Shown here piece after piece: positions 1 through 10,923 of a stretch of DNA of 64,000 nucleotides. Position 1 is the stretch's first letter; every line of letters starts with the position of its first letter. The position numbers and the translations under genes were made by a program. The notes under the pieces are model-generated. The model was not told where the DNA came from and ran no database searches. It worked only from the letters and a program-made list of their open reading frames with translations. The DNA is from Euphorbia lathyris (lineage: Eukaryota; Streptophyta; Magnoliopsida; Malpighiales; Euphorbiaceae), in contig NC_088916.1 in assembly GCF_963576675.1 (NCBI RefSeq), positions 26,201,501 to 26,265,500 of the forward strand, given 5' to 3'.

Positions 1-1465
1 AAAGGTCCTGTGTTCGAATCCTTGGAAAAGTAAGTTTTTTTTATTGAGTATAAAATGTAACCCGATTAGCCCGGTTAACCACGACTGGTTCAGACGGATC
101 ACGGTTCAACCAACCGGGTTAGACGGTTCTAACCGGTTTTCAAACATTTAAAAACCGAACCACCTCCGGCTTGGAATGATGACCGGTTCCGATCGAACCA
201 AGTTGAACCGACCGGTTCGGTTCGGTTCTCAAAATCATGATATTCGTTATGGTTTTTGTTTAATCACATCTAACACTTCATTCATCACTCTCTAATAGCA
301 AAATTGCCTATATTTATATACGGGCAAATTAAAAGCAACAAAAGTCAGTGGTTTAAAAGTTTTCAAATGGAGGTATATGATTTTTTTTTCAAAATAAGGT
401 ATTTGAAATCACATTACTAAGTTCTGATGTTAATCAAAAGCATTTTTATTTTATTTTTAAATTACATTTACATATTAATAAAATACATACCTCAAAATCG
501 AATTGCACCGGTGTAAAATGAACTTAAATATCAATTTAGTTTATAAACGGTTAAATTAGTAAAAAATGTAAAATGTCTACCATATGATTTATTGTTTCGA
601 TTTAGAGGTTTTTTTTTTAAATTGTGTTTTATCAATATATAAGAATATTATTTTTTAAGATAAAAATACCCTCGGTTATAATTAGAACTAAAAAGTGTAA
701 ATTGTAATATATTTTTTTAAAATAAAACATACCGCAAATTTCTTATTTTGTAAACTTTTAAATCACATATATCTATTTGCAAATTAGGCAAACCATTGAC
801 TTTTTTTTTTTTTTTATCGTACTTTTCCCTTTATAGATACAATCCTCTTCTTAATCTCATTCAAAATCCTCATCAATTTGGTAACTAATCCATTCTTAAT
901 TACATTTTCAAGTTCCTAATTAAGATACTTTATATATTCTTTATTCTTTATTGAAGATTTGATCATTTGGATCTTACTTTTGCGGATTTTCCAGTTGTAA
1001 CCAAATGTTGTCGTGGAACAAGAGCTCTAGATATTGCTATACTTATAAAGTATCTGTGTGTTTCTGATTGTTGGATTTTTTTATAGAAATAAAATAAATA
1101 GTTGGGAATAATAAAATAAAGGAGTTATATATTCATTTTAATTATATTTTTAATAACGTTTCGTTTTGGTTGTTATTTAAATTATTATTTATATATAAGC
1201 TAGTAGTAACCACTAACCTATTTATTAGTTATTAATTTTAGCAACGGTAACTCTTAACTTATTTATTACATATTAATTTTAATAACTTCCTTAATTAAAA
1301 TATATTTAATATTTTTTTCGTAACAACTTAAACTTTGAATCAAACATCACACTGATCACGTGTTTTGAAACAGTAATCATCTTACTGAATCTGCCTATGG
1401 AATACAAGTATCTCAATTACTTGTTAAGTGTATTGTAAGATTCAACTAACCCATCTTTTAATTAA
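1..1465. other. AT-rich intergenic DNA
   Basis: I see no coding region. Bases 60-235 are rich in accggtt/ggttcgg motifs in both orientations, which looks like the end of an old inverted-repeat element. The rest is AT-rich with homopolymer runs and nothing I can name. Confidence 0.5.
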
Positions 1466-2046
1466 GGAATAAGGTACTCGTTTATGGTTTTTGGAGAAGT
1501 ATCAATTTAGGCTTCACGTACAAAACAACACCAATATAAACTTAACGTTTAGAAAATGGTACTAATTTAGGTCTCGATAACGAACGAGACACGTTGTTGA
1601 TATTATTCCGTTAAGTTTTGTCAATTGTACGTGGAGGGTGGGAGAAATCAGGACTTAACGGAGTAATATCAATGACGTGTCCAATCCGTTATCGATACCT
1701 AAATTTGTACCATTTTTTAAACGTTAGACATATATTGGTGCTATTTTGTACATAGAGTCTAAGGGTCCGTTTGTTTTATCTGCTGTTTGTTGTTGCTGTT
1801 TGCTGTTTCCTGTTACGGTTTGATGTTTCCTGTTTGAAAATGTTGCTGTTCCAAAAAGCAGGGAGTCCCTACTTTTATAAAAAGCTACTTTTCGGCTACA
1901 AAAGGCAAACAGGAGATGTCTAACCAAACACCTTAAACTCTCCTTTTCAAAGTGAAAATGCAAACAGGAGGTCGAAAAGCAGCTACCAAACACCTCCTAA
2001 ATTGATACTTCCCAAAAACCATAAGTCTATTTTGGTACCTTATCCC
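1466..2046. mobile_element. Foldback (Mutator-type) MITE
   Basis: The left arm (1466-1610) and the right arm (1645-1762 continuing at 1998-2046) are inverted copies of one another. Landmarks shared in inverted orientation include ggAATAAGGTAC at the tips, the aaaatggta block, and ttccgttaag close to the centre. The flanks read TTTAATTAA (1457-1465) and TTTAATTAT (2047-2055), an 8/9 match consistent with the 9-bp duplication typical of Mutator-type elements. It has no coding capacity. The right arm is interrupted by the Tourist MITE at 1763-1997, so that insertion is younger. The superfamily is inferred only from TSD length and long inverted arms. Confidence 0.7.
1763..1997. mobile_element. 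Tourist-like MITE, copy 1
   Basis: This 235-bp element begins GGGTCCGTTTG and ends CCAAACACCTCC, an imperfect terminal inverted repeat, and is flanked by TAA on both sides (1760-1762 and 1998-2000). A 3-bp TWA target duplication is the mark of PIF/Harbinger (Tourist) elements. A second copy of the same length lies at 57975-58209 and a diverged one near 58771. The open frame readable on the minus strand through it is repeated in the other MITE copy and is not a gene. Confidence 0.8.
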
Positions 2047-2055
2047 TTTAATTAT

Positions 2056-2728
2056 TGAAGGTGTTTAAGTGTAATTATTATGAGCTAGTTAGATGCTCAT
2101 ATTTCAATTGCCATCACATTGAGTAATAAACTAGCAATAAGCACCTTTGGATTAAGATTTTACTGCAATTCACTAAAATAAAATTAAAAATGAACTACGA
2201 AAGAAGAATAGTTCTACTCCTTCGGGAAAAACACATGTAAAAGTTCCTCCAATGGTTGAAGCATTGATTTCAAGGGAAATATTACCTAAAATGTGTTAAA
2301 AAAAATTTGGTTCGCAATTATATTTACTTGGTTATTCACTTTCGCAGATGGTTTGTACCTCTATAGGTGAGACTGCTGGCCACGAAAATTCTTTTCATTC
2401 CCAAAAAATATCGAAATTTAAAAAAAAAAAATCAGAGTTATAAAATATGTTAAACTATACTCTAAATTAATTTCATTAGATAACGTTGTAGGTTAAAGTT
2501 ATGGGCTTTCATTTAAAATGGGTACATAAATTTTAAGGCCTTGGGCCTTTTGTTGTCCTCAGCTGCTAATATAGACCTGTTATTCCTCCTATTAAAAAAA
2601 CTCGTTTGAAATGGAAAATGTAAAAACAAAAGTGTAAACAATATGAAAGAAGAAAGAGGAATATTGATTTGATGGGATTGGTTTGGGTTAGGTTGGTTTG
2701 GACATATAAAAAATTAATAGATTGGATT
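2056..2728. other. Intergenic DNA without recognised features
   Basis: AT-rich sequence with short poly-A runs. I find no coding region and no inverted termini. It ends at the target site of the LINE inserted at 2741. Confidence 0.4.
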
Positions 2729-2820
2729 GAGTTGAATAGGTTTTTTTTTTTTTTTTTAACCAGAAAAGAGGAAAATCATATATATGATGGACTAGTGTCC
2801 ATAACAATAGTGTTTAAAAG

Positions 2821-2988
2821 TAGAGGTGGCAATTTCTGACACGAAAATACGATTACAGAGCCAACCCGACTGACACGACACGATTTACACGAAAATCATT
2901 TTTCTAGCATTTATAACGTATAAAACCATATGGAACATAAAAATGAGATAACACGATTTTGACACGAAACACGAAATTGCCACCTCTA
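2821..2988. mobile_element. hAT-type MITE (168 bp)
   Basis: The termini are TAGAGGTGGCAATTTC and its inverted counterpart GAAATTGCCACCTCTA. A perfect 8-bp duplication TTTAAAAG flanks it (2813-2820, 2989-2996), as expected for hAT transposition. The internal sequence is rich in acacgaaa/tttcgtgt and has no open frame. It is inserted into the 3' end of the LINE at 2741-4232 and is therefore younger than that LINE. Confidence 0.85.
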
Positions 2989-2989
2989 T

Positions 2990-4222
2990 TTAAAAGTCAT
3001 TCCGCATAACAGTTGAAAAGAAATCGCTAGCATTGGAACAGGCAAGCCTAGCTACCAAATGAGCTGCACTGTTCGCTAAACGAGGAATAAAAGCTAATTT
3101 AAAATGTGGGTTGGATCCTAACAATAATCGACAGTCCTGTATAATCATTCCGAACTCAGATATATCGTATTTTTCATCTAGAATAGCATCGACGACGAGT
3201 TTTGCATCAGACTCGAACTCAACAGATGTATAACCCAAATTACCAAGCCATATCAAGCACGTACGAATAGCAAGAGCTTCAATAGTGCTAGGATCTTTGA
3301 TACCTGGGATAAAACTGCTGCTACAGAATAAGAAGGATCCACTTTCATCTCTGATTACCGTGCCCATGCCGCTGCTTATCAATTCTTTGAAAATTGCCCC
3401 ATCGATGTTACATTTGACAAAGCCTGGATTTGGTGGCCTCCATTTCTGAATCGGGGCCGGTTGTCTCGTAATCCTGTTAATTGACACCTCTTGGACCCCT
3501 GATACTGACCTGCTGCTCGAAGCCGATTGCCCCCGTGTTACCGCTCCAATGTGCGTCTGAACGGAATTGATCGGCACTGGACGTCGCTGCTCCGAATCGG
3601 GATCGAGAGCCGACGATTGGGCGTTGTTGGGGTCGTGGTGATTCTGTCCCTCTCTGATGTGCGGCGATACCGCTCCTGGTTGTCTGGGAGCCAGTCGTTG
3701 TTGGTATGTTGTCCAATCTTGAGCCGCCTCCAAACTAGTCCGCCAACTAGTGTCAGCCGGCCACCACCTCATGTGCCAAAGAACTCTGTTTCTGTGGTCC
3801 CAAATTGCTTTCAGGGCACAGCATATTCTGACAATTTTCACCTGGTTTGAGCTGCATAACTCTTGCAGGAGCCACTCAGACAGGTTCGAGTTGCCCATCG
3901 TCGGGGAGGGAACGCCTGCAATTCGCCAAATGTCACCTGCAAAACAACACTCAGTAAATAAATGGTTATCTGTCTCCTCCTGCTCCATGCAAACAGGGCA
4001 TTCGGTTGTAATAGGAACTCTTCTCTGAGCCAACCGAGCTCTAGTTGGAATACATTTCGAGCAAATACGCCAGATAAACTGTTTCAGCTTAGGGGGAATC
4101 CTCAACCTCCACAATTTCTTCCAGCCATTCTGAGCCCTACTATCATCACCCAAGCCCATACTAGCTAGGTAGCCTGAATGCACATTATAGTTCCCATCCT
4201 TTGACCAATGCCAGATTCTCAC
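2990..4222 (-). pseudogene. LINE ORF2 C-terminal fragment (zf-RVT + RNase H)
   Basis: This is an uninterrupted frame of about 410 codons. Residues about 30-105 carry the zinc-binding reverse-transcriptase tail (zf-RVT): WRLRIPPKLKQFIWR, then CPVCMEQEETDNHLFTECCFA with its C-x2-C...H...C pattern. Residues about 270-400 form a plant-type RNase H domain: the first acidic residue in KCNIDGA, glutamate in TIEALAIR, aspartate in EFESDAKLVVDAI, and the late HLVARLA block. The endonuclease and reverse-transcriptase cores are missing, so this is a fragment without independent function. The stop codon lies inside the MITE target duplication TTTAAAAG, so the natural C-terminus may have been changed by that insertion. 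No in-frame stop or frameshift is seen, which suggests it is not very old. Confidence 0.85.
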
Positions 4223-4244
4223 ATCTTCCCCAGAGTTGAATAGG

Positions 4245-5365
4245 TTTTTAATTTAAATATTTGCATGCATCTTTTTAGCTTTTCATTTTCGATTTAAAAA
4301 TAATTTATAATTTACATGTTAAACTAAGATATATAAGAAAATTTCATAAAAAAAAAATATATAAGAAACAAATTATAAAAAAAAAAAGGAAAAAGAAAAG
4401 GAAAATCAGAAAACACACAAAAAAAAAAACCAAAAAGAAAAAAACGTGAAAAAACAAAAGCGAAAATATTTCAAAGGATATGTGCTATAAAAGGTAAACA
4501 CAGAAAGCTATTCGTCTTAGTTCGTTTATTAATTACGAATATAACAGGGCCCATAAGTATCAGGAATAGAAATTTTTTGTACATAGATAGATGTTTTATA
4601 CCCAACATTGGTATCAAACCAATCATTATATTTCCATTATATTCCGTTATTTGATAATTAGATTTATAATTTGTGCAATTTTACCTCTAAAAATATCAAG
4701 TAATTTCAATTTTATTCTTATACAATAAAAAATTTGAACTGATTGATTTGACAGTTATTTGATTATCACATCAGATATTTCAAAGAAGTTCATCGATAAA
4801 ATAAAGCAGTTATTTGTATTTTGACGGGTTGTATGCAGTTTTTTTTCTGTGACTAACTTTTATCTAACAGACTTAAATATTATATTATTTCGATAGGTTA
4901 TTTGTAACTGTGTTAGTAACAGACTAAACATTTTAGACATAATTGACGTTTGTAAGGCATATGCGACAATTAAATAACGAGTTAAATAACAGTGAAACAG
5001 TCTGTTTAAATTCATAGTTACGGGTAAATCTGCACTTCTCAAAAAATGATACAAGTTCAATATATAATAAATGTAGACATTAAATGGTGGACTTTAACAA
5101 AGTAAGTTCATCCAATGGTGGTAAAAACAAAGTAAGACTTACTTTGTTAAAAACAAAGTAAGCATAGTCTAACCCTAAATTATAGATATTGAAAATATAA
5201 AAGAATATTCTATTAACGTTTATATGCATGCATATATCAAAACCGTTTTATTAAATCTTAAATTTTAATTCACATCTAAAAAGTTAGAATTCATAAATAC
5301 AATAAATGATATATTAATTATTTGATAAATTTTATTTGTAGAATTTTATTAACGGAAAAAAAAGT
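4245..5365. other. AT-rich intergenic DNA
   Basis: Very AT-rich with long A runs (4350-4450) and a small duplicated aacaaagtaag motif at 5097-5162. I see no gene and no recognisable transposon ends. Confidence 0.4.
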
Positions 5366-5852
5366 ATAGGGTTGGGCGTAAAAATATCCTTAACGTTTTG
5401 GTTCATGAGCAATTTTATCCTAACGTCTAAAATTGTGTAATTTTACCCCTAACGTTGGAAGCCAAGAGCAATTTTACTCCCAACGTAATAAATTGGTCAG
5501 TTTGAGAAATAATTTATTAAACTATCTTTTCGGTCATGAATCTTGTCATCTACACTTCACATGTGCGTCATTTTATTAGTAACAAATCACAAACATATGT
5601 TGAGATGTGAAAAAAAAAACAAAAAAAAATACATCTTGTACGAATTGGATAAAAAAATTCAAAAAATTCACCGAATTTATAAATATTAATCTCCAATTCT
5701 ATTATTAAATTGTAAAAAAACATGAAATCTTTTTTTTAGATCTAACTGATATGTAATTAGTGCAGAATTAGAAACAAAATATATGTGTTTTATAATAGTG
5801 TCTGAAATTGATCCAAATTATCAACATTAAAGGCAAAATTGCTCATGGCTAC

Positions 5853-6214
5853 TATTAGGAATACGACTAAATATATTAGGAATATAATTTTTGATACTCT
5901 TAGGCACGAATTTAGACCACGAGAATTAAAAGTAGTGCCGGACGAACTATTTGTTCAACTCGGTATGAAAGATTTCTTAGAATGGTCTTTATTGAGATGC
6001 TGGGTCAAACAGTGGTTAAACTACTGTGGTGTCTGTGCTTTCCCGTAAAGACTCTTAAAGACCTTGCTTTTTCTTCCGCTGGGAAGCTGGTTTTTCGGAC
6101 CGGACTTGATTAAATAGAGTTTCATCTTAATATTCTTTTGTTTTGAGACGAGAGCGAAAGTAAACCCTGTTCATCTTGAGCCATAGGCGTGGACGTAGGA
6201 ATGAATAGGCATGC
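5853..6214. other. Rearranged and foreign 5' extension of the copia element
   Basis: Directly after the TSD, bases 5853-5863 equal the first 11 bases of the LTR. Bases 5856-5878 are a perfect 23-nt inverted copy of LTR bases 6237-6259, and bases 5874-5890 are a perfect 17-nt direct copy of the LTR start. Joints share the short overlaps TAGGAATA and TATTA. The remaining 324 bp (5891-6214) match nothing else I recognise in the window. A short frame of about 50 codons (5891-6045) shows no recognisable domain. The higher GC and cgaaagtaaaccctg-like texture could suit organelle DNA or a captured transcript, but that is a guess. Confidence 0.7.
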
Positions 6215-6429
6215 TATTAGGAATATAATTTATGTATAATATATTTAGTCGTATTCCTACTGATAGTCTCCTAGTCAAATATGTATATATCTGATAGTTT
6301 TCTAGTCAAATTCGGATTCCTATCGGATAGACTCCTTCTTCCTTTCTAACTCTGTTTGTACTATATATTTTGAGCACCTGAGATTTAATAAAGGCAAGAT
6401 GTATTTCCGCAATTTCCCTTGGCTTATCA
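6215..6429 (+). repeat. 5' LTR of copia element
   Basis: It is 215 bp long and matches 10924-11138 at all but one base. It begins TATTAGG and ends TTATCA, so the termini are TA...CA instead of the standard TG...CA. A TATA-like tatatatttt at 6362-6371 and the AATAAA-like tttaataaagg near 6395 fit promoter and polyadenylation roles. Confidence 0.93.
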
Positions 6430-6441
6430 TGGTATCAGAGC
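6430..6441 (+). promoter_or_regulatory. Primer-binding site (initiator Met tRNA)
   Basis: TGGTATCAGAGC follows the 5' LTR immediately and is complementary to the 3' end of plant initiator methionine tRNA, the usual minus-strand primer of Ty1/copia elements. Confidence 0.92.
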
Positions 6442-6505
6442 ATTCTAAAGTTTAGAATTTTTTTTTTATCGATCCTCTGTTCTTCATCTTTGTTCTTTGC
6501 CTGCC

Positions 6506-8416
6506 ATGGCAGACAAGAAATCTACACCGCCCCCTACACAGTCTCGTTATGAACCTTTCTCTAAATATTATCTTCATCCTTCTGAGGGTACGGGTACGAT
6601 GATCAGCCCTATTCTGCTCAAGGGTAACAACTACGACCAGTGGGTAAGATCTCTCCGCAATAATCTGAAAGCCAAGAATAAATTAGGGTTTATTGATGGC
6701 ACCATCAATGAACCAGCACCAACATCTGAGGATTATGAACAATGGGGTATTGTGAACTCTATGCTTGTTGCTTGGGTTTATAATACTTTGGATACTTCAA
6801 TTCGCTCTACGGTTTCTTTACCTGATAATGTTAAAACTATGTGGGATGATCTTCATGATCGTTTCTCTCTTGGGAATGGTCCTCGTATTCATGAAATTAA
6901 AAATCAAATTGTTGATTGCAAACAGTGTGGTCGACCTCTTGTTGATTATTATAGTGATTTAAAACAGCTATGGGATGAATTGGCTAGCTATGTGAAAACA
7001 CCTAATTGTTCATGTTCTGCTTCTGCTGAGTATGTCAAAATTTACGAAACTGAGAAATTACATCGGTTCCTTATTGGCCTTGATGCTCGAAAATATAGTG
7101 CTGTTGTTTCGGGTCTCTTGATGATGGACCCCTTGCCCTCTTTGAATTATGCTTATGCTAAGGTGGCTACTGATGAGCGCCATCATACTGTGGTCGAGGC
7201 CCATGAGGCTCGACCTGACAATGTTGGTTTTGCAGCAAGTGGTTCGGCTGGTGGTCGTCTTGTTGCTTCTGGAAAGACTACCACGGGAGACGAGCTGTGA
7301 GTTTGTTTACATTGTGGTGAGAAGGGGCATGAAAAGGAGCGTTGTTTCAAGCTTCATGGCTATCCAGATTGGTGGGTTGGCAAGCGTGGCAGACGCACTG
7401 GGGGTCGCGGTGGACGCTCTGGTGGGCGTGGTGGTCGCGATCGTGGTGGTTTTGTAGGCAATACAGGTACACGGACTAGTGCTGCTTCCTCTTCACAGCA
7501 ACCATTTAGTGAGTCTGATCGCCAAAGTGTTCCGACTCTCAGTGATTCTCAATTCATTCAACTCATGTCTGCTGTTAATGGTGCTAAGTCCAATAATGAA
7601 CATTTAAATGGTAAGAAGTCCGCTGATTGTTGGATTATTGATTCTGGCGCGTCTAACCACATGACGGGTAACATTAAATTATTTCTTGATATAATTGATA
7701 TTCCGGATTCTATTGTTGGCTTACCGAACGGTAAACACACTACTGCTACAAAGGAGGGAACAATTCGCTTGAGCCAAAATTTGGTGTTACATAATGTTTT
7801 ATTTGTTCCTTCTCTTACCTGTAATTTGCTGTCAGTGTCTCAGTTACTTGAAAAACAATGTTATATTGTTCTTTTCACTGACAAGCTATGTGTTATTCAG
7901 GACCGCACTTTGAGGAACCTGATTGGAGCAGGGGTGCAGTGTGACGGGGTCTATTGGTTTCAGAAGTTCATTCAAGCTAATCAAACAACAACTGTTGCAG
8001 AATCTGCAGATTTATGTCATCAGCGGTTAGGGCATCCCTCTCAAAAGGTTCTCTCTAGTTTGTGTGGAGTAGTTCATATAGATTTTTCAAACAATAGTTG
8101 TGCTACTAATTGTGGTGTATGCTTTCAAGCAAAACAACATCGTAGTCCTTTTCCTTTGAGTATGAATAAAGCTGCTGGTTTGTTTGATTTAATACATTGT
8201 GATATATGGGGACCGGAAAAATTGCATGCTAGTAATGGGGCTCGTTATTTTTTAACAATTGTTGATGATTGTTTTCGGGCTACATGGGTGTTTTTGATGG
8301 CAGGAAAATATGAGGTTCCTCAACTGATTAAGAATTTTTGTAAAATGGTGCACAGTCAGTATCATAAACAAGTTAAGATTTTGAGGAGTGACAATAGCCC
8401 AGAATTTTTGTCTTAA
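6506..8416 (+). pseudogene. copia gag-protease-integrase N-terminal part (one in-frame stop)
   Basis: From the ATG at 6506 the frame encodes the copia-type gag: N-terminal block ending ILLKGNNYDQWVRSLRNN, then a UBN2-like helical region, broken by TGA at 7298-7300. The same frame continues at once into a zinc knuckle CLHCGEKGHEKERC (CX2CX4HX4C), a GGRGGRSGG-type basic linker, the aspartic protease motif WIIDSGASNHMTG, and the integrase H2C2 zinc region (CHQRLGHPS...CGVCFQAKQH) with the first catalytic aspartate (HCDIWGP) and the second in RSDNSPEF. The frame ends at a TAA (8414-8416) just after this glutamate. The stop at 7298 is where an arginine would be unremarkable. Functional Gag-Pol cannot be made without readthrough and a frameshift. 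Confidence 0.88.
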
Positions 8417-10916
8417 AACTTTTTATGTTGAATGTGGCATGCTTCATCAAACCTCATGTGTTGATACAGCACAGCAAAACGGTAGAGTTGAGCGTAAACA
8501 CCGTCATGTATTAAATGTAGCTCGGGCTTTACGTTTCCAAGCTCATCTTCCTAAAAAGTTTTGGGGTGAGTGTGTTTTGACTGCGGTTCATTTAATAAAT
8601 CGAACCCCTACTCCTATTCTTCATGGAAAATCCCCTTATGAGATTTTGTTTGGCCAACAGCCTCCTATGCTTGCTTTACGTGTTTTTGGGTGCCTTTGTT
8701 ATGCTGCTAATAGGCCTCGGATTAAAGACAAATTTGGGTCTCGGTCTAGGCGTTGTATATTCGTTGGGTATCCTTTTGGTACAAAGGGTTGGCGTCTTTT
8801 TGATTTGGATACTCATGAATATTTTGTTAGTCGGGATGTGCAATTTTTTGAAGATGTTTTTCCCTTTTCCAAACCCGAAGTTGGTCCGACTATGTGTCCG
8901 TTTCAGTCTTACTTACAACAGCCCCCTCTTGATGATTATGATGGGATAGTGCCAAGTGATGCACGGGTTGGGACAAAGGGGCCTATAGAGGCTGTCGGAG
9001 CTGAAATTTTTGCACCTACTGTCACTGTGCCAGCTGTTGCACAACCTGATGCCCCAAAAATTATTGGGACGATTCCTAGCGTTACTGATACTGTGAATGC
9101 AAACAGTAATGTAAGTGATAATCTTCCTACTACTATGGGTACCACTGACAACTTGGGCCGTGGACATCGTAATCGAAAACCTTCATCAAAGTTAAGGGAT
9201 TTTGTTACTCACACTATTGTTTCTCATACTGTTGCTCAAAAAATAGACCCTGCACCATCCTCTACTGCACCGGCTCAATCTGGAACCTCATGTACTCCTT
9301 TCCCTATAGCTTGTTATGTTGATTGTGAAAAGTTTTCTGTTAGACACAAAAGTTTTTTGGCAGCAATTACTGCAGGTAAGGAACCTGTCTCTTTTACGGA
9401 GGCTTTTAAGGATCCTAGTTGGTGTACAGCAATGCAAGAAGAGATTGATGCCTTAGAACGTAATAATACTTGGACCTTGGAAGAGTTGCCTTCTGGTAAG
9501 AGAACTCTTGGTTGTCAATGGGTTTATAAAGTGAAGTTTAAGTCTGATGGATCTATTGAGCGCCTCAAAGCGCGACTTGTTGTGTTTGGAAATCGCCAAG
9601 TTGCAAGTATTGATTTTCATGAGACATTTGCACCCGTAGCAAAGATGGGTATTGTGCGCATTTTTCTTGCTGTGGCAAGTGCTCTTAAGTGGGAACTTCA
9701 TCAAATGGATGTCCATAATGCGTTCCTTCATGGAGATTTAGAGGAAGAGGTATATATGAAGTTACCTCCTGGTTATTCGAGTCCTACACCTGGGAAGGTC
9801 TTACGATTGCGCAAATCTTTATATGGATTGCGTCAAGCACCGAGGAATTGGTTTGCAAAATTGTCCACCGCCTTGAAGCATTTTGGCTTCAAACAATCTT
9901 ATGCTGACTACTCCTTGTTTAGTTACTGTAATGGAAATGTTGCTCTTCATGTTCTGGTTTATGTAGATGATCTTATTGTTGCAGGGTCCTCTCATACTTC
10001 TATCACTCAATTGAAGGAATACCTTAGTAAGTGTTTTCATATGAAAGACCTTGGCGCTTTGAAGTACTTTCTTGGTATTGAGGTAGCTCGTGGGGCTGAG
10101 GGTCTTTTTCTCTCCCAACGTAAGTATACTCTTGATGTTCTTACAGAGGCTGGTATGTTGGGTTGTAAGCCTATCGATACTCCAATGGAGCAAAACCATC
10201 ATTTTGCTACTGCAGATGGTCCTTCTATGCCTGATCCTGCACAATATAGGCGTTTTGTTGGACGCTTGGTCTATCTAACTATCACTAGGCCTGAGCTTAG
10301 TTATTCTATGCATACTCTTGCTCAATTTCTAAGCAACCCTAAGGTCGAACATTGTGATGCTGCTCTTCGTGTATTGCGGTATTTAAAAGGAAGTCCAGGA
10401 CAGGGCATCTTGCTTCGGAAATGCAATGATTTGCGCTTAAATGCCTTTTGTGACAGTGATTGGGTTGCTTGCCCATTAACTAGACGCTCTTTGACTAGTT
10501 ATTTTGTGCTGCTTGGGACATCTCCTATTTCCTGGAAGACTAAAAAACAACCTACTGTATCTCGTTCTTCTGCGGAAGCTGAGTATCGTGCCATGGCTGT
10601 CACCACTTGTGAGTTAAAATGGTTGAAGTCTTTGTTGAGATCTCTTAGGGTTCATCATTCCCGTCCTATGCGATTATTTTGTGATAGTCAAGCTGCTATT
10701 CATATTGCGGCAAATCCAGTCTTTCATGACCGTACAAAACATATTGAAGCTGACTGTCACTTTGTTCGTGATGAATTGCAGGCCGGCAACATTACTACTT
10801 CGTATGTACCTACAAGTCATCAATTGGCGGATATTTTGACAAAAGCTCTGGGGCGACAACAATTCTATTACTTACTACGCAAGTTGGGTATTTGTGATAT
10901 GCATGCTCCAACTTGA
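8417..10916 (+). pseudogene. copia integrase C-terminus, reverse transcriptase and RNase H
   Basis: Relative to the upstream segment the frame shifts at about 8410-8417. The alignment of the two halves fits loss of 2 bp there. The segment then stays open for about 830 codons: integrase C-terminal part (QNGRVERKHRHVLNVARAL, FWGECVLTAVHLINRTP), a variable linker (about 8900-9380), reverse transcriptase starting near WCTAMQEEIDALERNNTW with the catalytic YVDD in VLVYVDDLIVAG, and RNase H with SDWVACPLTRRS, SRSSAEAEYRAM and DSQAAIHIAANP. It ends with LRKLGICDMHAP and TGA at 10914-10916, where the polypurine tract starts. Apart from the frameshift no lesion is seen. Confidence 0.9.
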
Positions 10917-10923
10917 GGGGGAG
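10913..10923 (+). promoter_or_regulatory. Polypurine tract
   Basis: The purine run TGAGGGGGAG abuts the 3' LTR and overlaps the pol stop codon. It is the expected plus-strand primer site. Confidence 0.88.

Larger units (their letters stand above)
2741..4232 (-). mobile_element. 5'-truncated LINE (L1-type) insertion
   Basis: The insertion is delimited by a 12-bp target-site duplication GAGTTGAATAGG at 2729-2740 and 4233-4244. On the minus strand it ends in a 17-A tail (T run 2741-2757), the expected product of target-primed reverse transcription. Only the 3' part of ORF2 is present, so the copy is 5'-truncated, which is usual for LINEs. A hAT MITE sits in its short 3' untranslated part (2821-2988). 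TSD, tail and coding content agree, so boundaries are firm. Confidence 0.88.

Noticed and set aside
1..40. tgttcgaatcc resembles a tRNA T-loop or SINE B box at the window start
   Set aside because: No acceptor stem, A box or anticodon arm is visible, and the upstream part lies outside the window.
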